From Roseomonas genomospecies 6 (lineage in GTDB: Bacteria; Pseudomonadota; Alphaproteobacteria; Azospirillales; Azospirillaceae), in assembly GCF_008365375.1 (NCBI RefSeq), contig NZ_QOKW01000026.1, positions 1 to 64,000 of the forward strand: DNA of 64,000 bases, read 5' to 3'. The notes beneath the pieces are model-generated. The model was not told the DNA's origin. It worked only from the letters and a program-made list of their open reading frames with translations, and ran no database searches. Position 1 is the stretch's first letter, and each line of letters opens with the position of its first letter. Positions 26,255 through 35,460 of this stretch are shown here, one piece after another. The translations under genes were made by a program, and so were the position numbers.

Positions 26255-26728
26255 GTGCTGGAGGTGTTGTTGTGCACCGGTCTGAGCGGCGGCCTTCGGT
26301 GTCCCCAGGGCAACGAGGTCAGGTTAATAGGTTCAGTCAGAGCGACGCCCACTCCTTCTCCCCTCTGGGGAGAAGGTCGGGATGAGGGGGCGGCCGAAGG
26401 CCGGAAAAGCCCTGCATGGAGCAACGTTCCCCCCTCACCGGCCCTTCGGGCCACCCTCTCCCCAGGGGGGAGAGGGTTATTCGATGCCTTTGGGACAGAA
26501 ATCAACCTGACCTCGTTGCCCTGCGGTGCCCCCCGCACGACGCAGTTCGTCCGGTCCCTCCTGCGTGAAACGGCGGCGACGCGCCTGCTGGAAAACGAGC
26601 TGGACATCCGCTTCGTCCAACGCCTTCTCCGCCACCAGAGCATCTTCACCACGGAGATCTATACCGCAGTCACCGACACCCGTCTCAAGGCGGCTTGTGG
26701 AGCGAAGGGCGGGACATCGCCGTTATAG
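26255..26728 (+). pseudogene. Tyrosine recombinase remnant interrupted by a MITE
   Basis: Two short pieces of a XerC/D-like integrase survive in one frame. VLEVLLCTGLSGGLR at the start matches the family phrase LLELLYATGLRVSEL, and the end, ATRLLENELDIRFVQRLLRH then FTTEIYTAVTDTRLKAA, covers the last catalytic box with its HxxxxTTxxYT tyrosine. The central part with the first Arg and the HxLRH box is absent. A 218-bp inverted-repeat element (26306-26523) sits between the pieces and happens to keep the frame open. No function is expected. Its position just after repA hints at a former resolvase for this replicon. Confidence 0.6.
26306..26523. mobile_element. 218-bp MITE-like element with perfect 20-bp terminal inverted repeats
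   Basis: The left end (26306-26325) begins CAGGGCAACGAGGTCAGGTT and the right end (26504-26523) is its exact reverse complement; beyond them the symmetry continues imperfectly. The interior has nested inverted motifs CTCCCCTCTGGGGAG and CCCTCTCCCCAGGGGGGAGAGGG-like tracts, a composition common in dispersed alphaproteobacterial repeats. There is no transposase of its own. It lies inside the recombinase remnant, so it inserted after or during that gene's decay. Confidence 0.75.
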
Positions 26729-26760
26729 TGGCCGAGAGTGTCTGATCCGATGGATGGCCC

Positions 26761-27843
26761 ATGCCGAAGCTCGGCGAACGAAACGGCAGTGAGACGTGGC
26801 GGATCAAATCTCCGCTTCGACGTGGCCGTATCCTTCATGTCCGCTCCAGGATGTCGGCGGAAAAGACCCTCGGCCTTCGTGTCGGGCTCGTCTTCGGCCT
26901 GATCTCCCTGGTCATTGCGGTGTTTTGGTTCGACCGCGATGGATTGAAGGACCAGATCGACGGGCATGTCAGCTTTCCCGACATCCTTTACTTCGCGATG
27001 ATCACCGTCACCACCGTCGGCTACGGCGACATCGTTCCGGTCAGCCAGACCGCGCGGCTGATCGACGCCTTCGCGGTCACGCCCATTCGCATCTTCATCT
27101 GGTTCATCTTCCTGGGAACTGCCTACGAATTCGTTGTGCAGCGGATCATCGAGGATTTCCGAATGAGCCGAATTCAAAAGCAACTGCAAGGCCATATCGT
27201 GCTGTGCGGCTTCGGGCACAGCGGCTTCATCGCCGCGCAGGAGACCATCGCCAAGGGGCACCCCGGCGAACGGATCGTCGTGATCGATCAATCGGAGGAG
27301 CGCATCCGGCTGGCGGCAGAGGCGGGGTTCATCGGGTTGCTCGGCGACGCCACCAGCGAGGACATGCTGACCCGGGCCTGTGTGGGAAGCGCCAAGGCGG
27401 TGATCGTCAGTTCGGGCCGGGACGACACCAGCATTCTGGTGATCCTGACCGTCCGCCATCTGTCCGCCGGCACCAAGATCGTCGGCAGCATCAAGCAGGA
27501 GGAGAACATCAAGCTGGCCAAGCTGAGCGGCGCCGATTTGGTGGTGTCGCCGCCCAAGATCGGCGGCTATCTCATGGCCGATGCCGTCGAAACCGACCAT
27601 GCAACCCCGTTCCTGTGCGACCTGATGTCGGTGGGCGGTCAGATGGTGCTGACCGAGCGCCCGGCGGCGCGGGACGAGATCGGCAAGACCATGGCGGAGA
27701 CGACCGCCGGCGTGGTTGTGCAGATTCACAGCAATGGCCGCACCATTCCCTTCACGGACCGCCACCGCCACATCATTCAACCTGGAGACCTTCTGCTCCT
27801 GATCAGTCCGGCGCATGGTGACGGCGCGCCGAACCGTCGATGA
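26761..27843 (+). CDS. Two-TM potassium channel with cytoplasmic RCK/TrkA domains
   Basis: Up to 360 residues. A first TM (LGLRVGLVFGLISLVIAVFWF) and second TM (RIFIWFIFLGTAYEFVV) flank a pore loop with the K+ selectivity filter TVGYGD. A Rossmann TrkA-N domain (IVLCGFGHSGFIAAQ...VVIDQSEERIRLA, GDATSEDMLTRA) and a C-terminal TrkA-C-like part follow. It conducts K+ across the inner membrane under control of a nucleotide or ion bound to the RCK ring. ATG 26761 gives a charged 30-residue leader; ATG 26851 just before TM1 is a good alternative. It is convergent with the DUF1003 gene 25 bp downstream. Confidence 0.9.
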   Translation: MPKLGERNGSETWRIKSPLRRGRILHVRSRMSAEKTLGLRVGLVFGLISLVIAVFWFDRDGLKDQIDGHVSFPDILYFAMITVTTVGYGDIVPVSQTARLIDAFAVTPIRIFIWFIFLGTAYEFVVQRIIEDFRMSRIQKQLQGHIVLCGFGHSGFIAAQETIAKGHPGERIVVIDQSEERIRLAAEAGFIGLLGDATSEDMLTRACVGSAKAVIVSSGRDDTSILVILTVRHLSAGTKIVGSIKQEENIKLAKLSGADLVVSPPKIGGYLMADAVETDHATPFLCDLMSVGGQMVLTERPAARDEIGKTMAETTAGVVVQIHSNGRTIPFTDRHRHIIQPGDLLLLISPAHGDGAPNRR

Positions 27844-27868
27844 ACGCCCTCGGGTTGCAAGCGGTCCG

Positions 27869-28471
27869 TCACTGCGGCCGGTCGGCGGGCTTGCCCGGAG
27901 ATTTCCCGGCCTCGATCTGGTCGAGCACCGCTTCGGGAGCGATGTCCTGCTTGATGATGTCCAGATCGGAGTCGACCTCCGTCTTCACCCCCATGTGATC
28001 GGCGATGGACGATACCAGAGCGGCCAGTTTGGTGATTTCGTGCTCCGTCAGCAGGCTGATTTGCAGATCCAGATCGGCTCGCTTGCTGGCGACCTTGGAC
28101 ATGCGGTTTTGGCTGATGAGCACGAAGGTGGACAGGAAGATGGCTTCCACGGACGCGATCATGGCCAGGACGACGAAGGAGGGGTCCCAGCGCGGAACGC
28201 CGGGCACCCATCCCAGGTTGGCGACGATCCAGCAACCGAAGAAGGCCAGGTGCAGATAGACGAAGGTCATGCTGCCGGTGAAGCGGGTGATCGCGTCGGC
28301 GATCCGTTCTTCCGCGGTCGCCTCGACCTCCTCCCGCACGCTGCGTTGGTGCAACGCCTGGATGTTCCGTTCGAGCACGCCGCTCAAGCCGGGGGATGGC
28401 GGCGGGTAGGTCGGTGGGGCGGCGGACCGCTCCGCGCGGTCTCCGTCATGCTGGGGCGATCCTGCGTTCAT
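27869..28471 (-). CDS. DUF1003 membrane protein
   Basis: A 200-residue protein with two TM segments, FVYLHLAFFGCWIVANL and PSFVVLAMIASVEAIFLSTFVLI, separated by a short loop with the family WDP...F sequence (WDPSFVVL), and then SQNRMSKVASKRADLDLQISLLTEHEITKL, the diagnostic DUF1003 cytoplasmic helix. The N-terminal 60 residues are Pro/Ser-rich and probably disordered. The family's function is unknown. The convergent K+ channel and DUF1003 proteins occasionally sit near ion-transport genes, but no link is demonstrated. Confidence 0.85.
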   Translation of the reverse strand: MNAGSPQHDGDRAERSAAPPTYPPPSPGLSGVLERNIQALHQRSVREEVEATAEERIADAITRFTGSMTFVYLHLAFFGCWIVANLGWVPGVPRWDPSFVVLAMIASVEAIFLSTFVLISQNRMSKVASKRADLDLQISLLTEHEITKLAALVSSIADHMGVKTEVDSDLDIIKQDIAPEAVLDQIEAGKSPGKPADRPQ

Positions 28472-28555
28472 GACTCATCTGCCTTGCTTGAGCTGAATCG
28501 TCGTCGCTTTGTGCCTCTTGTCGGGCTGGGGACGCGGTCGATCCGCGCACCGGGA

Positions 28556-30232
28556 TCAATGGGGCGTCCGGGTCCGCCCGCTGGGACTGGTGAAGGCTTC
28601 TGCCAGGGCTCGCTTCAGGTCTTCCGGGAGATAGGGCTTGTGCAGCAATGTGTAACCGGCTCGCTTGGCTTGGCGCAGCCGCTCGGGGGCGGTATCGCCG
28701 GTAACCAGCACCGCCGGCACCCGCCGCCCGACCGCTTGGCGGACGGCGGCAACGGCTTGCAGCCCGGTGGTTTGCCCGGCAAGGCGGAAGTCGCTTACCA
28801 CCACATCGGGCGGAGACCCTTCCACCTTCACACGGGAGACCGCCTCCGCGACGGAGCCGGAGACGATGGTTCGGCAACCCAGGGTTTCCAGGAACATGGC
28901 GAGCGCGCCACGCTGCTGCTCCTCATCCTCGACCACCAGGACGGTGCGCCCGGAAAAATCGGTTTGCGTCCACGCCTCCGGGACTGCGGCCGGCTCGGCC
29001 CCGCTCTGCGCCAGCGGCACCTCGATGAAGAAGGTCGTTCCCTTACCGACGGTGGACTTCACGCCGACGCGATGCCCCAGCAACTCGGCCGTCTTGCGGA
29101 CGATGGCGAGGCCGAGGCCAAGGCCTTTGCGGCGGTTCCGCTCCGGATTGCCGATCTGGTAGAACTCTTCGAAGATGAGATCGATCTGGTCCGGCGGAAT
29201 GCCTGGACCGGTGTCCCAGACCTCCACCCGCAGCCTCGGGCCGGACGGCCGGCAGCCGACCAGCACGCGTCCCCGCTCCGTGTGGGCGACGGCGTTGCTG
29301 ATCAGGTTGCGCAGGATGCGTTCCAGAAGCAGCGGGTCGCTGCGCACCAACCGGCGGCAATCGGCGACTTCCAAATCGAGCCCCTTACGCTCCGCCAAAG
29401 CCGACATCTCGCGAACCAGCCGTTCGACCACGCCGCACATCCGGAAGTCCGAGATGGTCGGCTCCACCGTACCGGCCTCCAGCGTGGCGATGTCGAGCAG
29501 ACCATGGAGCAGGCCCTGACCGGAATGGAGTGCCTCCTGCACGCGTTCGAGCAGCGCCAGGTTGTCCGCCTGATCCCGCAGACGCTGGGCGAGCACGCCG
29601 GAGAGCAGTTCCATCGCCTGGAAAGGCTGGCGCAGATCGTGGCTGGCCGCGGCGAGGAAGCGCGTCTTTGCGCTGTTGGCCCGTTGCGCCTCGAACCGCG
29701 CGGCCTCGGCCTCGGCCTTGGCGGCTTGGGCTTGGACCAAGGCGCGGCGTCGCTCCAGTTCGTGCATGACCAACCGGGCGAAGTCGACGAGGTCGCGTTG
29801 CTGATCGGGGCCGAAATCCTGATGGGGGCGCTGGTCGATCACGGTGAAGGTGCCGAGCAGATGTCCGCCCTGCGTGACGAGCGGAGCGCCGGCATAAAAG
29901 CGAATCCGGGGCGCTCCGGTCACGAGATCGTTGTCGGCGAAACGCTCGTCGAGCGTTGCGTCGGGCACCACCATCACCCGCTCTTCCAAAATGGTGTAGG
30001 CACAGAAGGCCAGACGGCGTTCCGTGCAGGATATCCCCAGTCCATGGTGGGACTTGAACCACTGCCGGGTCTCGTCCACCAAACTGACGAGTGCGATGGG
30101 CATGTCGAAGTGGCGGGCTGCGAGACTCGTGATCCGGTCGAACACGTCCTCAGCCGGCGTGTCGAGTACGCCGTAACTTTTCAGCGCATCGAGCCGCGCA
30201 AGTTCGTTGAGCGGCCAAGGCGGTTTGACCAT
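28556..30232 (-). CDS. GAF-domain hybrid histidine kinase/response regulator
   Basis: 558 residues from ATG 30232 (MVKPPWPLNELARLDALKSYG; AGAGG upstream). Domains in order: GAF (~10-165, LDTPAEDVFDRITSLAARHF, GTFTVIDQRPH), a short coiled coil (VQAQAAKAEAEAARFEAQRAN), HisKA with phosphoacceptor His in LAAASHDLRQPFQAMELL, HATPase with NLISNAVAHTE, DTGPGIP and GLGLGLAIV, and a receiver domain (VLVVEDEEQQRGALAMFL, phospho-Asp in DVVVSDFRLAG, Lys in LLHKPYLP). There is no TM segment, so it is a cytoplasmic sensor. Such kinases of the ASHDLRQP type often end in a receiver that modulates them. No separate regulator is adjacent. Confidence 0.92.
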   Translation of the reverse strand: MVKPPWPLNELARLDALKSYGVLDTPAEDVFDRITSLAARHFDMPIALVSLVDETRQWFKSHHGLGISCTERRLAFCAYTILEERVMVVPDATLDERFADNDLVTGAPRIRFYAGAPLVTQGGHLLGTFTVIDQRPHQDFGPDQQRDLVDFARLVMHELERRRALVQAQAAKAEAEAARFEAQRANSAKTRFLAAASHDLRQPFQAMELLSGVLAQRLRDQADNLALLERVQEALHSGQGLLHGLLDIATLEAGTVEPTISDFRMCGVVERLVREMSALAERKGLDLEVADCRRLVRSDPLLLERILRNLISNAVAHTERGRVLVGCRPSGPRLRVEVWDTGPGIPPDQIDLIFEEFYQIGNPERNRRKGLGLGLAIVRKTAELLGHRVGVKSTVGKGTTFFIEVPLAQSGAEPAAVPEAWTQTDFSGRTVLVVEDEEQQRGALAMFLETLGCRTIVSGSVAEAVSRVKVEGSPPDVVVSDFRLAGQTTGLQAVAAVRQAVGRRVPAVLVTGDTAPERLRQAKRAGYTLLHKPYLPEDLKRALAEAFTSPSGRTRTPH

Positions 30233-30354
30233 GACCAAACCTCTGCCCTCCCATTTCCCTGTAACAACAGCGGAAGGGGTCCATCTCTCCAAACCGCCGG
30301 GCGGCATACCGCAACAGATTGCGAAGGCTTCGACCCTTCAGCGCCTCTGCCCGC

Positions 30355-30816
30355 TCACGCCGCCGCGATGACCAGCAGAGCGACGGTCAGCGCCACCGCG
30401 TCCTCCAGAAGCGCGGCCGGGCGGTCGCGGCCGAAGGCGGCAGCCATGCGCCGGCGCGCCGCATAACCCAGGAGCGTGCCGGCGACCGCGCCGAGCCCGC
30501 CCGCGATCAGGCCGACGATCCAGACCCCCGCATCCGCCCCGATGGCGGCCCCGGCGATGGCCCCGCCCGCGATGCGGCTGGCGAAAGGGAAGGGACGCTT
30601 GCGGCTGGGGGTGCCCGGCAGTTTGTCGGTGACGAGTTCGACCGCCGCCATCGCGGTGAAGACCCAGGGCGAAACCGGATGGCCCAGGAAGAACAGCCAG
30701 CTTCCCGACAGGTCGAGCCAGCCGCCATAGGCGGCCCAGGCGACCGCCGCCGGTGCGATCAAGGTGCGCGAGCCGGCGACGGCGCCGATCAGGAAGGCGA
30801 GGAGCAGGGCGATCAT
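30355..30816 (-). CDS. DUF4126 family small membrane protein
   Basis: 153 residues from ATG 30816 (GCGGAGA upstream; the longer frame to 30906 has no such site). Four hydrophobic stretches are visible, with the family's GAVAGSRTLIAPAAVAWA start, FTAMAAVELVTDKLPGTPSR and GGAIAGAAIGADAGVWIVGLIAGGLGAVAGTLLGYAARR. An inner-membrane protein of unknown function. It ends 17 bp after the aldehyde dehydrogenase stop codon in the same direction, so both may belong to one transcript with the carotenoid gene. Confidence 0.75.
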   Translation of the reverse strand: MIALLLAFLIGAVAGSRTLIAPAAVAWAAYGGWLDLSGSWLFFLGHPVSPWVFTAMAAVELVTDKLPGTPSRKRPFPFASRIAGGAIAGAAIGADAGVWIVGLIAGGLGAVAGTLLGYAARRRMAAAFGRDRPAALLEDAVALTVALLVIAAA

Positions 30817-30832
30817 CGGGACGGTCTCCGCA

Positions 30833-32260
30833 TCAGTCGTTCCGGCGCCCGAGAAGGGCCTGCGCCAGCCGCCGGAGCGCTCCGATGCGGATGCCGTGCC
30901 CGCCATGGAGCAGGCGGAGCGCCGCCAGCATCAACGCCGCGTCGCCGTCACGCGGCGGGTCGAGATGCGGAAGCCGTTGGCCGCGCCGCACCGAGACGGT
31001 TTTCACCCGCGTCATCTCCAGCAGCCCTTCGGCCCCGCGTGTGACCCCCCAGCCGCTGGAGCGGCGTCCGCCGAAGGGCAGGCGGGGGTCGGCGGTCGGC
31101 ACGATCAGGTCGTTGACCGTCACCGTCCCCGCGTCCAGCCGCCCGGCCAGCGCATAGGCGTCCTCCTCCGGTCCGAAGACCGAGGCGCCGAGCGCGTAGG
31201 GGCTTTGCGCGGCGGCGTCCAGCGCCTCATCCATGTCGCGCACGGGCACCAGCGACAGGATGGGGGCGAACAGTTCCTCGCGCAGCAGCGCCATGCCGGG
31301 CCGCGCGTCGGCCAGGATCAGCGGCGCCATCGCCGGGTCCGCGTCTTCAGGCAGTACGCCGAGCGGGCGGGCGCCCTCCGCCACCGCCGCGCGGACCAGC
31401 CCGTCCAGCCGGCGCCGCACCGGCAAGGGCACCGCCGCCGGCGGGATCGCCGCCACGCTGCGCGTCAAGGCGTCCTCCAGCGCCGCCGCCTGGGCCTGCG
31501 GCACGAAGACCCGGCGCGGCGCGATGCAGGTGGCGGAGCCGTTGAAGCGCAGGCCGAAGGCGAGCGCGCGGGCGACCGTGCCGATGTCGGCGCCCGGCAG
31601 GACGAACACCGCGTCGTTCCCCGACAATTCCATGGTGGAGGGCACCAGCGCGGCGGCGAGTTGGCGGGCCACCGCCCGGCCTGTGTCCGCCGATCCGGTC
31701 AGCACCAGCTTGTCGATGCCGGCGGCGACGGCGTCCGTCACCGCGCCGGGAGACTCGTGCAGCACCTGGAACAGGCCGGCGGGAAGCCCGGCCTCTTCCA
31801 GCCAGTCCCCCAGCCGCTCCATCGGCGCGGAACAGCCGGGCGCGGGCTTGACCAGCACCGCGTTTCCGGCGGCGAGAGCCTGAAGCGCCTGCACCCCCGG
31901 CAGAAGCAGCGGGTAGTTGGACGGGCCGACGATCAGAACGTTGCCGAACGGCTCCCGCCGCACCTCCGCCGCGACCCCGAAGAGCCAGACCGGACGGCCG
32001 CGCCGCCCCAGGCGCCGGGGCGCCAGCAGAGCGGCGGCCTCGCGTTCCAGGAAGCGGCAGGCTTCGGCCAGCGGCAGGATCTCCGCGCTCAAACTCTCGG
32101 CCATGCCGCGTCCGGGGCGGGTCGCCAAGGCGCGCACGAGTTCCTCGGCATCCGCCGCGATCCGCTGGCGGAGTCTCCGGACGATGGACAGTCTTCGGGC
32201 TGTATTGCACGCGGCCCACGCGCTGCGAGCCATTGAAAATGGATCGTCGCTCCCGCTCAT
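30833..32260 (-). CDS. Aldehyde dehydrogenase, carotenoid-cluster type (diapocarotenal oxidation candidate)
   Basis: 475 residues from ATG 32260. NAD(P)-dependent aldehyde dehydrogenase motifs: IVGPSNYPLLLP, NAVLVKPAP, LTGSADTGRAV, general-base Glu in STMELSGNDAVFVLPG, catalytic Cys in NGSATCIAPRR and the C-terminal LPFGGRRSSGWG. The subgroup resembles the AldH/CrtNc enzymes that oxidise terminal aldehydes of C30 carotenoids to acids. It is divergent from the CrtN-like gene with ~108 bp between the starts. No Shine-Dalgarno is obvious before 32260. An upstream in-frame ATG at 32305 is an alternative that would shorten the shared promoter region. Confidence 0.82.
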   Translation of the reverse strand: MSGSDDPFSMARSAWAACNTARRLSIVRRLRQRIAADAEELVRALATRPGRGMAESLSAEILPLAEACRFLEREAAALLAPRRLGRRGRPVWLFGVAAEVRREPFGNVLIVGPSNYPLLLPGVQALQALAAGNAVLVKPAPGCSAPMERLGDWLEEAGLPAGLFQVLHESPGAVTDAVAAGIDKLVLTGSADTGRAVARQLAAALVPSTMELSGNDAVFVLPGADIGTVARALAFGLRFNGSATCIAPRRVFVPQAQAAALEDALTRSVAAIPPAAVPLPVRRRLDGLVRAAVAEGARPLGVLPEDADPAMAPLILADARPGMALLREELFAPILSLVPVRDMDEALDAAAQSPYALGASVFGPEEDAYALAGRLDAGTVTVNDLIVPTADPRLPFGGRRSSGWGVTRGAEGLLEMTRVKTVSVRRGQRLPHLDPPRDGDAALMLAALRLLHGGHGIRIGALRRLAQALLGRRND

Positions 32261-32368
32261 CCAAGGGGTTACGCCTTGAGTGGTGGGACTGTTGCTGTGA
32301 TCCATTTCCAGCCCATGCTCGTAACTGCCTTCACACAAGTCGGCAGCTCGGGGGCATTTGACAAGCGC
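32261..32368. promoter_or_regulatory. Divergent promoter region of the carotenoid cluster
   Basis: These 108 bp separate the divergent aldehyde dehydrogenase and desaturase starts and must hold both promoters unless the dehydrogenase begins at 32305. GGTTACGCCTTGAGTGGTG and CTTCACACAAGTCGG are visible, but no standard -35/-10 pair. An ECF-sigma or light-responsive promoter would be expected from carotenoid regulation in Azospirillum; I cannot identify one by eye. Confidence 0.35.
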
Positions 32369-33922
32369 ATGGAACGACAAGTCGTCATCATTGGCGCCGG
32401 GCCGGGCGGATTGGCATCCGCGATGCTGCTGGCGCTCACCGGGGCGAAGGTCACCGTGTTGGAGCGGCAGGACCGCATCGGCGGCCGGTCGGCCGGGTTC
32501 GCGCTCGACGGGTACCGGTTCGACAGCGGCCCGACCTTCTTCCTTTACCCCCGCATCCTGGAGGAGATCTTCGAGGCTTGCGGGCGCCGCCTGTCGGACG
32601 AGGTCGATCTGATCCGGCTCGACCCGCTCTACCGGCTGGTGTTCGAGGGCGGAGACGAGCTTCGGGTCCACGCCCAGATGAAGGCGCTGATGGCGGAGAT
32701 CGCGCGCCTCAGCCCGCGCGACGCCGAGGGGCTGCCGCACTTCCTGGCCGACAACCGGGCGAAGATGGAGCGCTTCCTCCCGGTTCTGGAGGCCGATTAC
32801 TCCAATCCCTGGGCGCTGGCGTCGCTGCCGATGCTGAAGGCGCTGGGGAAGCTCGCGCCGCACCGTTCGGTCGACAGCGACCTGTCCCGCCATTTCCAGG
32901 ACCCGCGCATCCGTCTCGCCTTCTCGTTCCAGAGCAAGTATCTGGGCATGTCGCCCTTCCGCTGCCCCAGCCTGTTCACCATCCTTTCCTTCCTGGAGCA
33001 TGAGCACGGCGTCTTCCACCCGCGCGGCGGCACCGAGTCGGTGATGGAGGCGATGCGGCGGGTGGCCGAATCGCTCGGCGTCACCGTGCGCCTGAACGAG
33101 ACGGTGCGCCACATCCGCTTCCAGGGCCGGCGCGCGGTGGGGGTGCGGACGGAGGCCGGCGACTATCCCGCCGACGCGCTGGTCATCAACGCCGACTTCG
33201 CCCGCGCGATGACGACGCTGGTGCCCGACGATCTGCGCCGCCGCTGGAGCGACGCCCGCATCGCCACCAAGAAATTCTCCTGCTCCACCTTCATGCTCTA
33301 TCTGGGGATCGAGGGCCGGGTGGACGGGCTGGACCATCACACCGTCTATCTGGCGGAGGATTACGCCCGCAACCTCGCGGAGATCGAGGAATGCCGCGAG
33401 CTGCCGCGCCGCCCCTCGATCTATGTCCAGAACGCCTGCGTCACCGACCCGGCTCTGGCTCCGCCGGGGGGCAGCACCCTCTACATCCTGGTTCCGGTCG
33501 GCCACCAGCGCGGCCACATCGACTGGCGGGCGGAGGCGCCGCGCTACCGCCGTCTCGTGCTCGACCGGCTGGCCGGGTTCGGCCTGACCGATCTGGAACG
33601 CCGCATCCGGGTGGAGCGGGTGGTGACTCCCGCCGAGTGGGAAAGCCAGTTCGCGGTGCATCGCGGCGCCACATTCAATCTGGCGCACAGTTTGGACCAG
33701 ATGCTTCACCGCCGCCCGCGCAACCGGTTCGAGGATCTGGACGGTGTCTATCTGGTGGGCGGCGGCACCCATCCCGGCAGCGGCCTGCCGGTGATCTTCG
33801 AAGGCGCGCGCATCACGTCGCGGCTGCTGGCCCAGGAATTGGGGCTGCCGACGCCCTGGCGCAGCGAGGCCATGGGACTATCCGGCCTGCCGAAGCGGGC
33901 CGTTGCGGGGGGAATGGCATGA
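32369..33922 (+). CDS. CrtN/CrtI-type carotenoid desaturase or oxygenase (first copy)
   Basis: 517 residues from ATG 32369. The N-terminal FAD-binding motif is VVIIGAGPGGLASAMLLALTG, with ERQDRIGGRSAGF and DSGPTFFLYP following. The C-terminal GVYLVGGGTHPGSGLPVIFEGARIT is the CrtI/CrtN family signature. In C30 pathways one paralogue desaturates the backbone (CrtN) and the other oxidises the end methyl group to an aldehyde (CrtP/CrtNb). The sequence alone does not tell which this is; it lies next to the aldehyde dehydrogenase, which would suit the terminal oxidase. It overlaps the next gene by 4 bp (ATGA). Confidence 0.85.
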   Translation: MERQVVIIGAGPGGLASAMLLALTGAKVTVLERQDRIGGRSAGFALDGYRFDSGPTFFLYPRILEEIFEACGRRLSDEVDLIRLDPLYRLVFEGGDELRVHAQMKALMAEIARLSPRDAEGLPHFLADNRAKMERFLPVLEADYSNPWALASLPMLKALGKLAPHRSVDSDLSRHFQDPRIRLAFSFQSKYLGMSPFRCPSLFTILSFLEHEHGVFHPRGGTESVMEAMRRVAESLGVTVRLNETVRHIRFQGRRAVGVRTEAGDYPADALVINADFARAMTTLVPDDLRRRWSDARIATKKFSCSTFMLYLGIEGRVDGLDHHTVYLAEDYARNLAEIEECRELPRRPSIYVQNACVTDPALAPPGGSTLYILVPVGHQRGHIDWRAEAPRYRRLVLDRLAGFGLTDLERRIRVERVVTPAEWESQFAVHRGATFNLAHSLDQMLHRRPRNRFEDLDGVYLVGGGTHPGSGLPVIFEGARITSRLLAQELGLPTPWRSEAMGLSGLPKRAVAGGMA

Positions 33923-35460
33923 CGGATCGGATCGCGGTGGTCGGCGGCGGGCTGGGCGGGCTCGCGTCGGCGGTGGTTCTGGCGGCGCGCGGCCACAAGG
34001 TGGTCCTGCTGGAGAAGAACGGCTGGGTCGGCGGCAAGGCGGCGGTTCTGGAGGAAGGCGGCTTCCGCTTCGACATGGGGCCGACCATCCTGACGGTGCC
34101 GCGGGTCCTGCGCCGCATCCTGGCGGAGGCCGGCTGCGACCTGGACCGCGAATTGGAGATGGTCCGGCTGGAGCCGCAATGGCGCTGCTTCTTCGACGAC
34201 GGCACGGTGCTGGACCTGTCGGAGGACATCGGCAGGATGGCGGCGGACCTGGACCGGCTGTCGCCCGGCCGCGGCGCCGGGGAGGGCTACCGCCGCTTCC
34301 AGGCCCTGTCGGAACGGTTGCACGGCATCTCCGAACGCTTCTTCTTCTGGAAGTCGGTGGAGGACCTGGGCGACACGCTGAAGGTCCGCGACAGCCTGAA
34401 CGCCCGCACCCTGTCGGACGTGCTGGCCCTGCGCATGGGCAGCACGGTGGCCGGCACCATCCGCAGCCACGTCCCCGACGCGCGGGCCGCCCAGATGCTG
34501 GACCATTTCACCCAGTATGTCGGCTCCTCGCCCTACGGGTCCCCGGCGGTGCTCTGCGCCATCGCGCACATGCAGACCAACGACGGCGTCTGGTACCCGA
34601 TGGGCGGCACCCGCGCCGTGCCGGTGGCGCTGGAGCGGGTGGCGCGGCGCCTCGGCGTCGAGATCCGCACCGGCACCGGGGTCCGCCGGCTGGAGGTGGC
34701 GGGCGGGCGCGTCGCCGCCGTCGAGACCGATGGCGGGGAGCGCATCCCGGTGGCGGCGGTGGTGTCCAACATGGATTCCATCCGCACCTACGACGAGCTG
34801 GTGGGCGGCGAGCCGGCCAAGCGATTCCGCAAGCGCCGGAGTTACGAGGCCGCCTGCTCGGGCGTGGTCTTCTATCTGGGGCTCGACCGGGCCTATGACC
34901 ATCTGCTGCACCATGACTTCGTCTTCTCCCGCGACCCGGCGGAGGAGTTCGACTGGATCTACCGCCGCGGCAAACCGGCGCCCGACCCGACCTGCTACAT
35001 CGCCGCCCCCGCGCGCACCGAACCCGGCGTCGCGCCGCCGGGGGGCGAGGCGCTCTATGTGCTGGTCCACACCCCCTATCTGCGCCCGCACCATGACTGG
35101 ACGCGCATGCTGCCGGACTACCGCCGGATCGTGTTCGACAAGCTGAAGCGCACTGCGGGCATGCCCGACCTGGAGGACCGCATCCGGGTCGAGCGCGTCC
35201 TGACCCCGCAGGACATCCACGACCGCTACCGCGTGCTGAACGGCGCCATCTATGGGCTGGCCAGCCATGGCCGCTTCCTGGGCGCCTTCAAACCCGGCAA
35301 CCGTTCGCGCGACGTGGAGGGGCTGTATCTGGCCGGCGGGGCCGCCCATCCGGGGCCGGGCATGCCGATGGTGCTGATGTCGGGCTGGATCGCCGCCGAC
35401 AGCCTGGACCGCGACCTCAGGAGCGGAGCGCGCGACGGCGATCTGCGCGCCGTCGCCTGA
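33919..35460 (+). CDS. CrtN/CrtI-type carotenoid desaturase (second copy)
   Basis: 513 residues. FAD-binding RIAVVGGGLGGLASAVVLAA, EKNGWVGGKAAVLEEGGF, DMGPTILTVPRVLRRIL, MGGTRAVPVALERVA and C-terminal GLYLAGGAAHPGPGMPMVLMSGW identify a phytoene/diapophytoene desaturase-like flavoprotein. The GPTILTVP and PGPGMPMV variants resemble true desaturases more closely than the upstream paralogue's GPTFFLYP and PGSGLPVI. Desaturation of diapophytoene or hydroxysqualene-derived C30 backbone is the likely role. ATG overlaps the previous stop, and the stop overlaps the next ATG by one base, so translation is coupled. Confidence 0.85.
   Translation: MTDRIAVVGGGLGGLASAVVLAARGHKVVLLEKNGWVGGKAAVLEEGGFRFDMGPTILTVPRVLRRILAEAGCDLDRELEMVRLEPQWRCFFDDGTVLDLSEDIGRMAADLDRLSPGRGAGEGYRRFQALSERLHGISERFFFWKSVEDLGDTLKVRDSLNARTLSDVLALRMGSTVAGTIRSHVPDARAAQMLDHFTQYVGSSPYGSPAVLCAIAHMQTNDGVWYPMGGTRAVPVALERVARRLGVEIRTGTGVRRLEVAGGRVAAVETDGGERIPVAAVVSNMDSIRTYDELVGGEPAKRFRKRRSYEAACSGVVFYLGLDRAYDHLLHHDFVFSRDPAEEFDWIYRRGKPAPDPTCYIAAPARTEPGVAPPGGEALYVLVHTPYLRPHHDWTRMLPDYRRIVFDKLKRTAGMPDLEDRIRVERVLTPQDIHDRYRVLNGAIYGLASHGRFLGAFKPGNRSRDVEGLYLAGGAAHPGPGMPMVLMSGWIAADSLDRDLRSGARDGDLRAVA

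Noticed and set aside
30833..33772. A 979-codon minus-strand reading frame ending in the aldehyde dehydrogenase
   Set aside because: The N-terminal ~500 codons are antisense to the CrtN-like gene; the dehydrogenase starts at 32260 or 32305.
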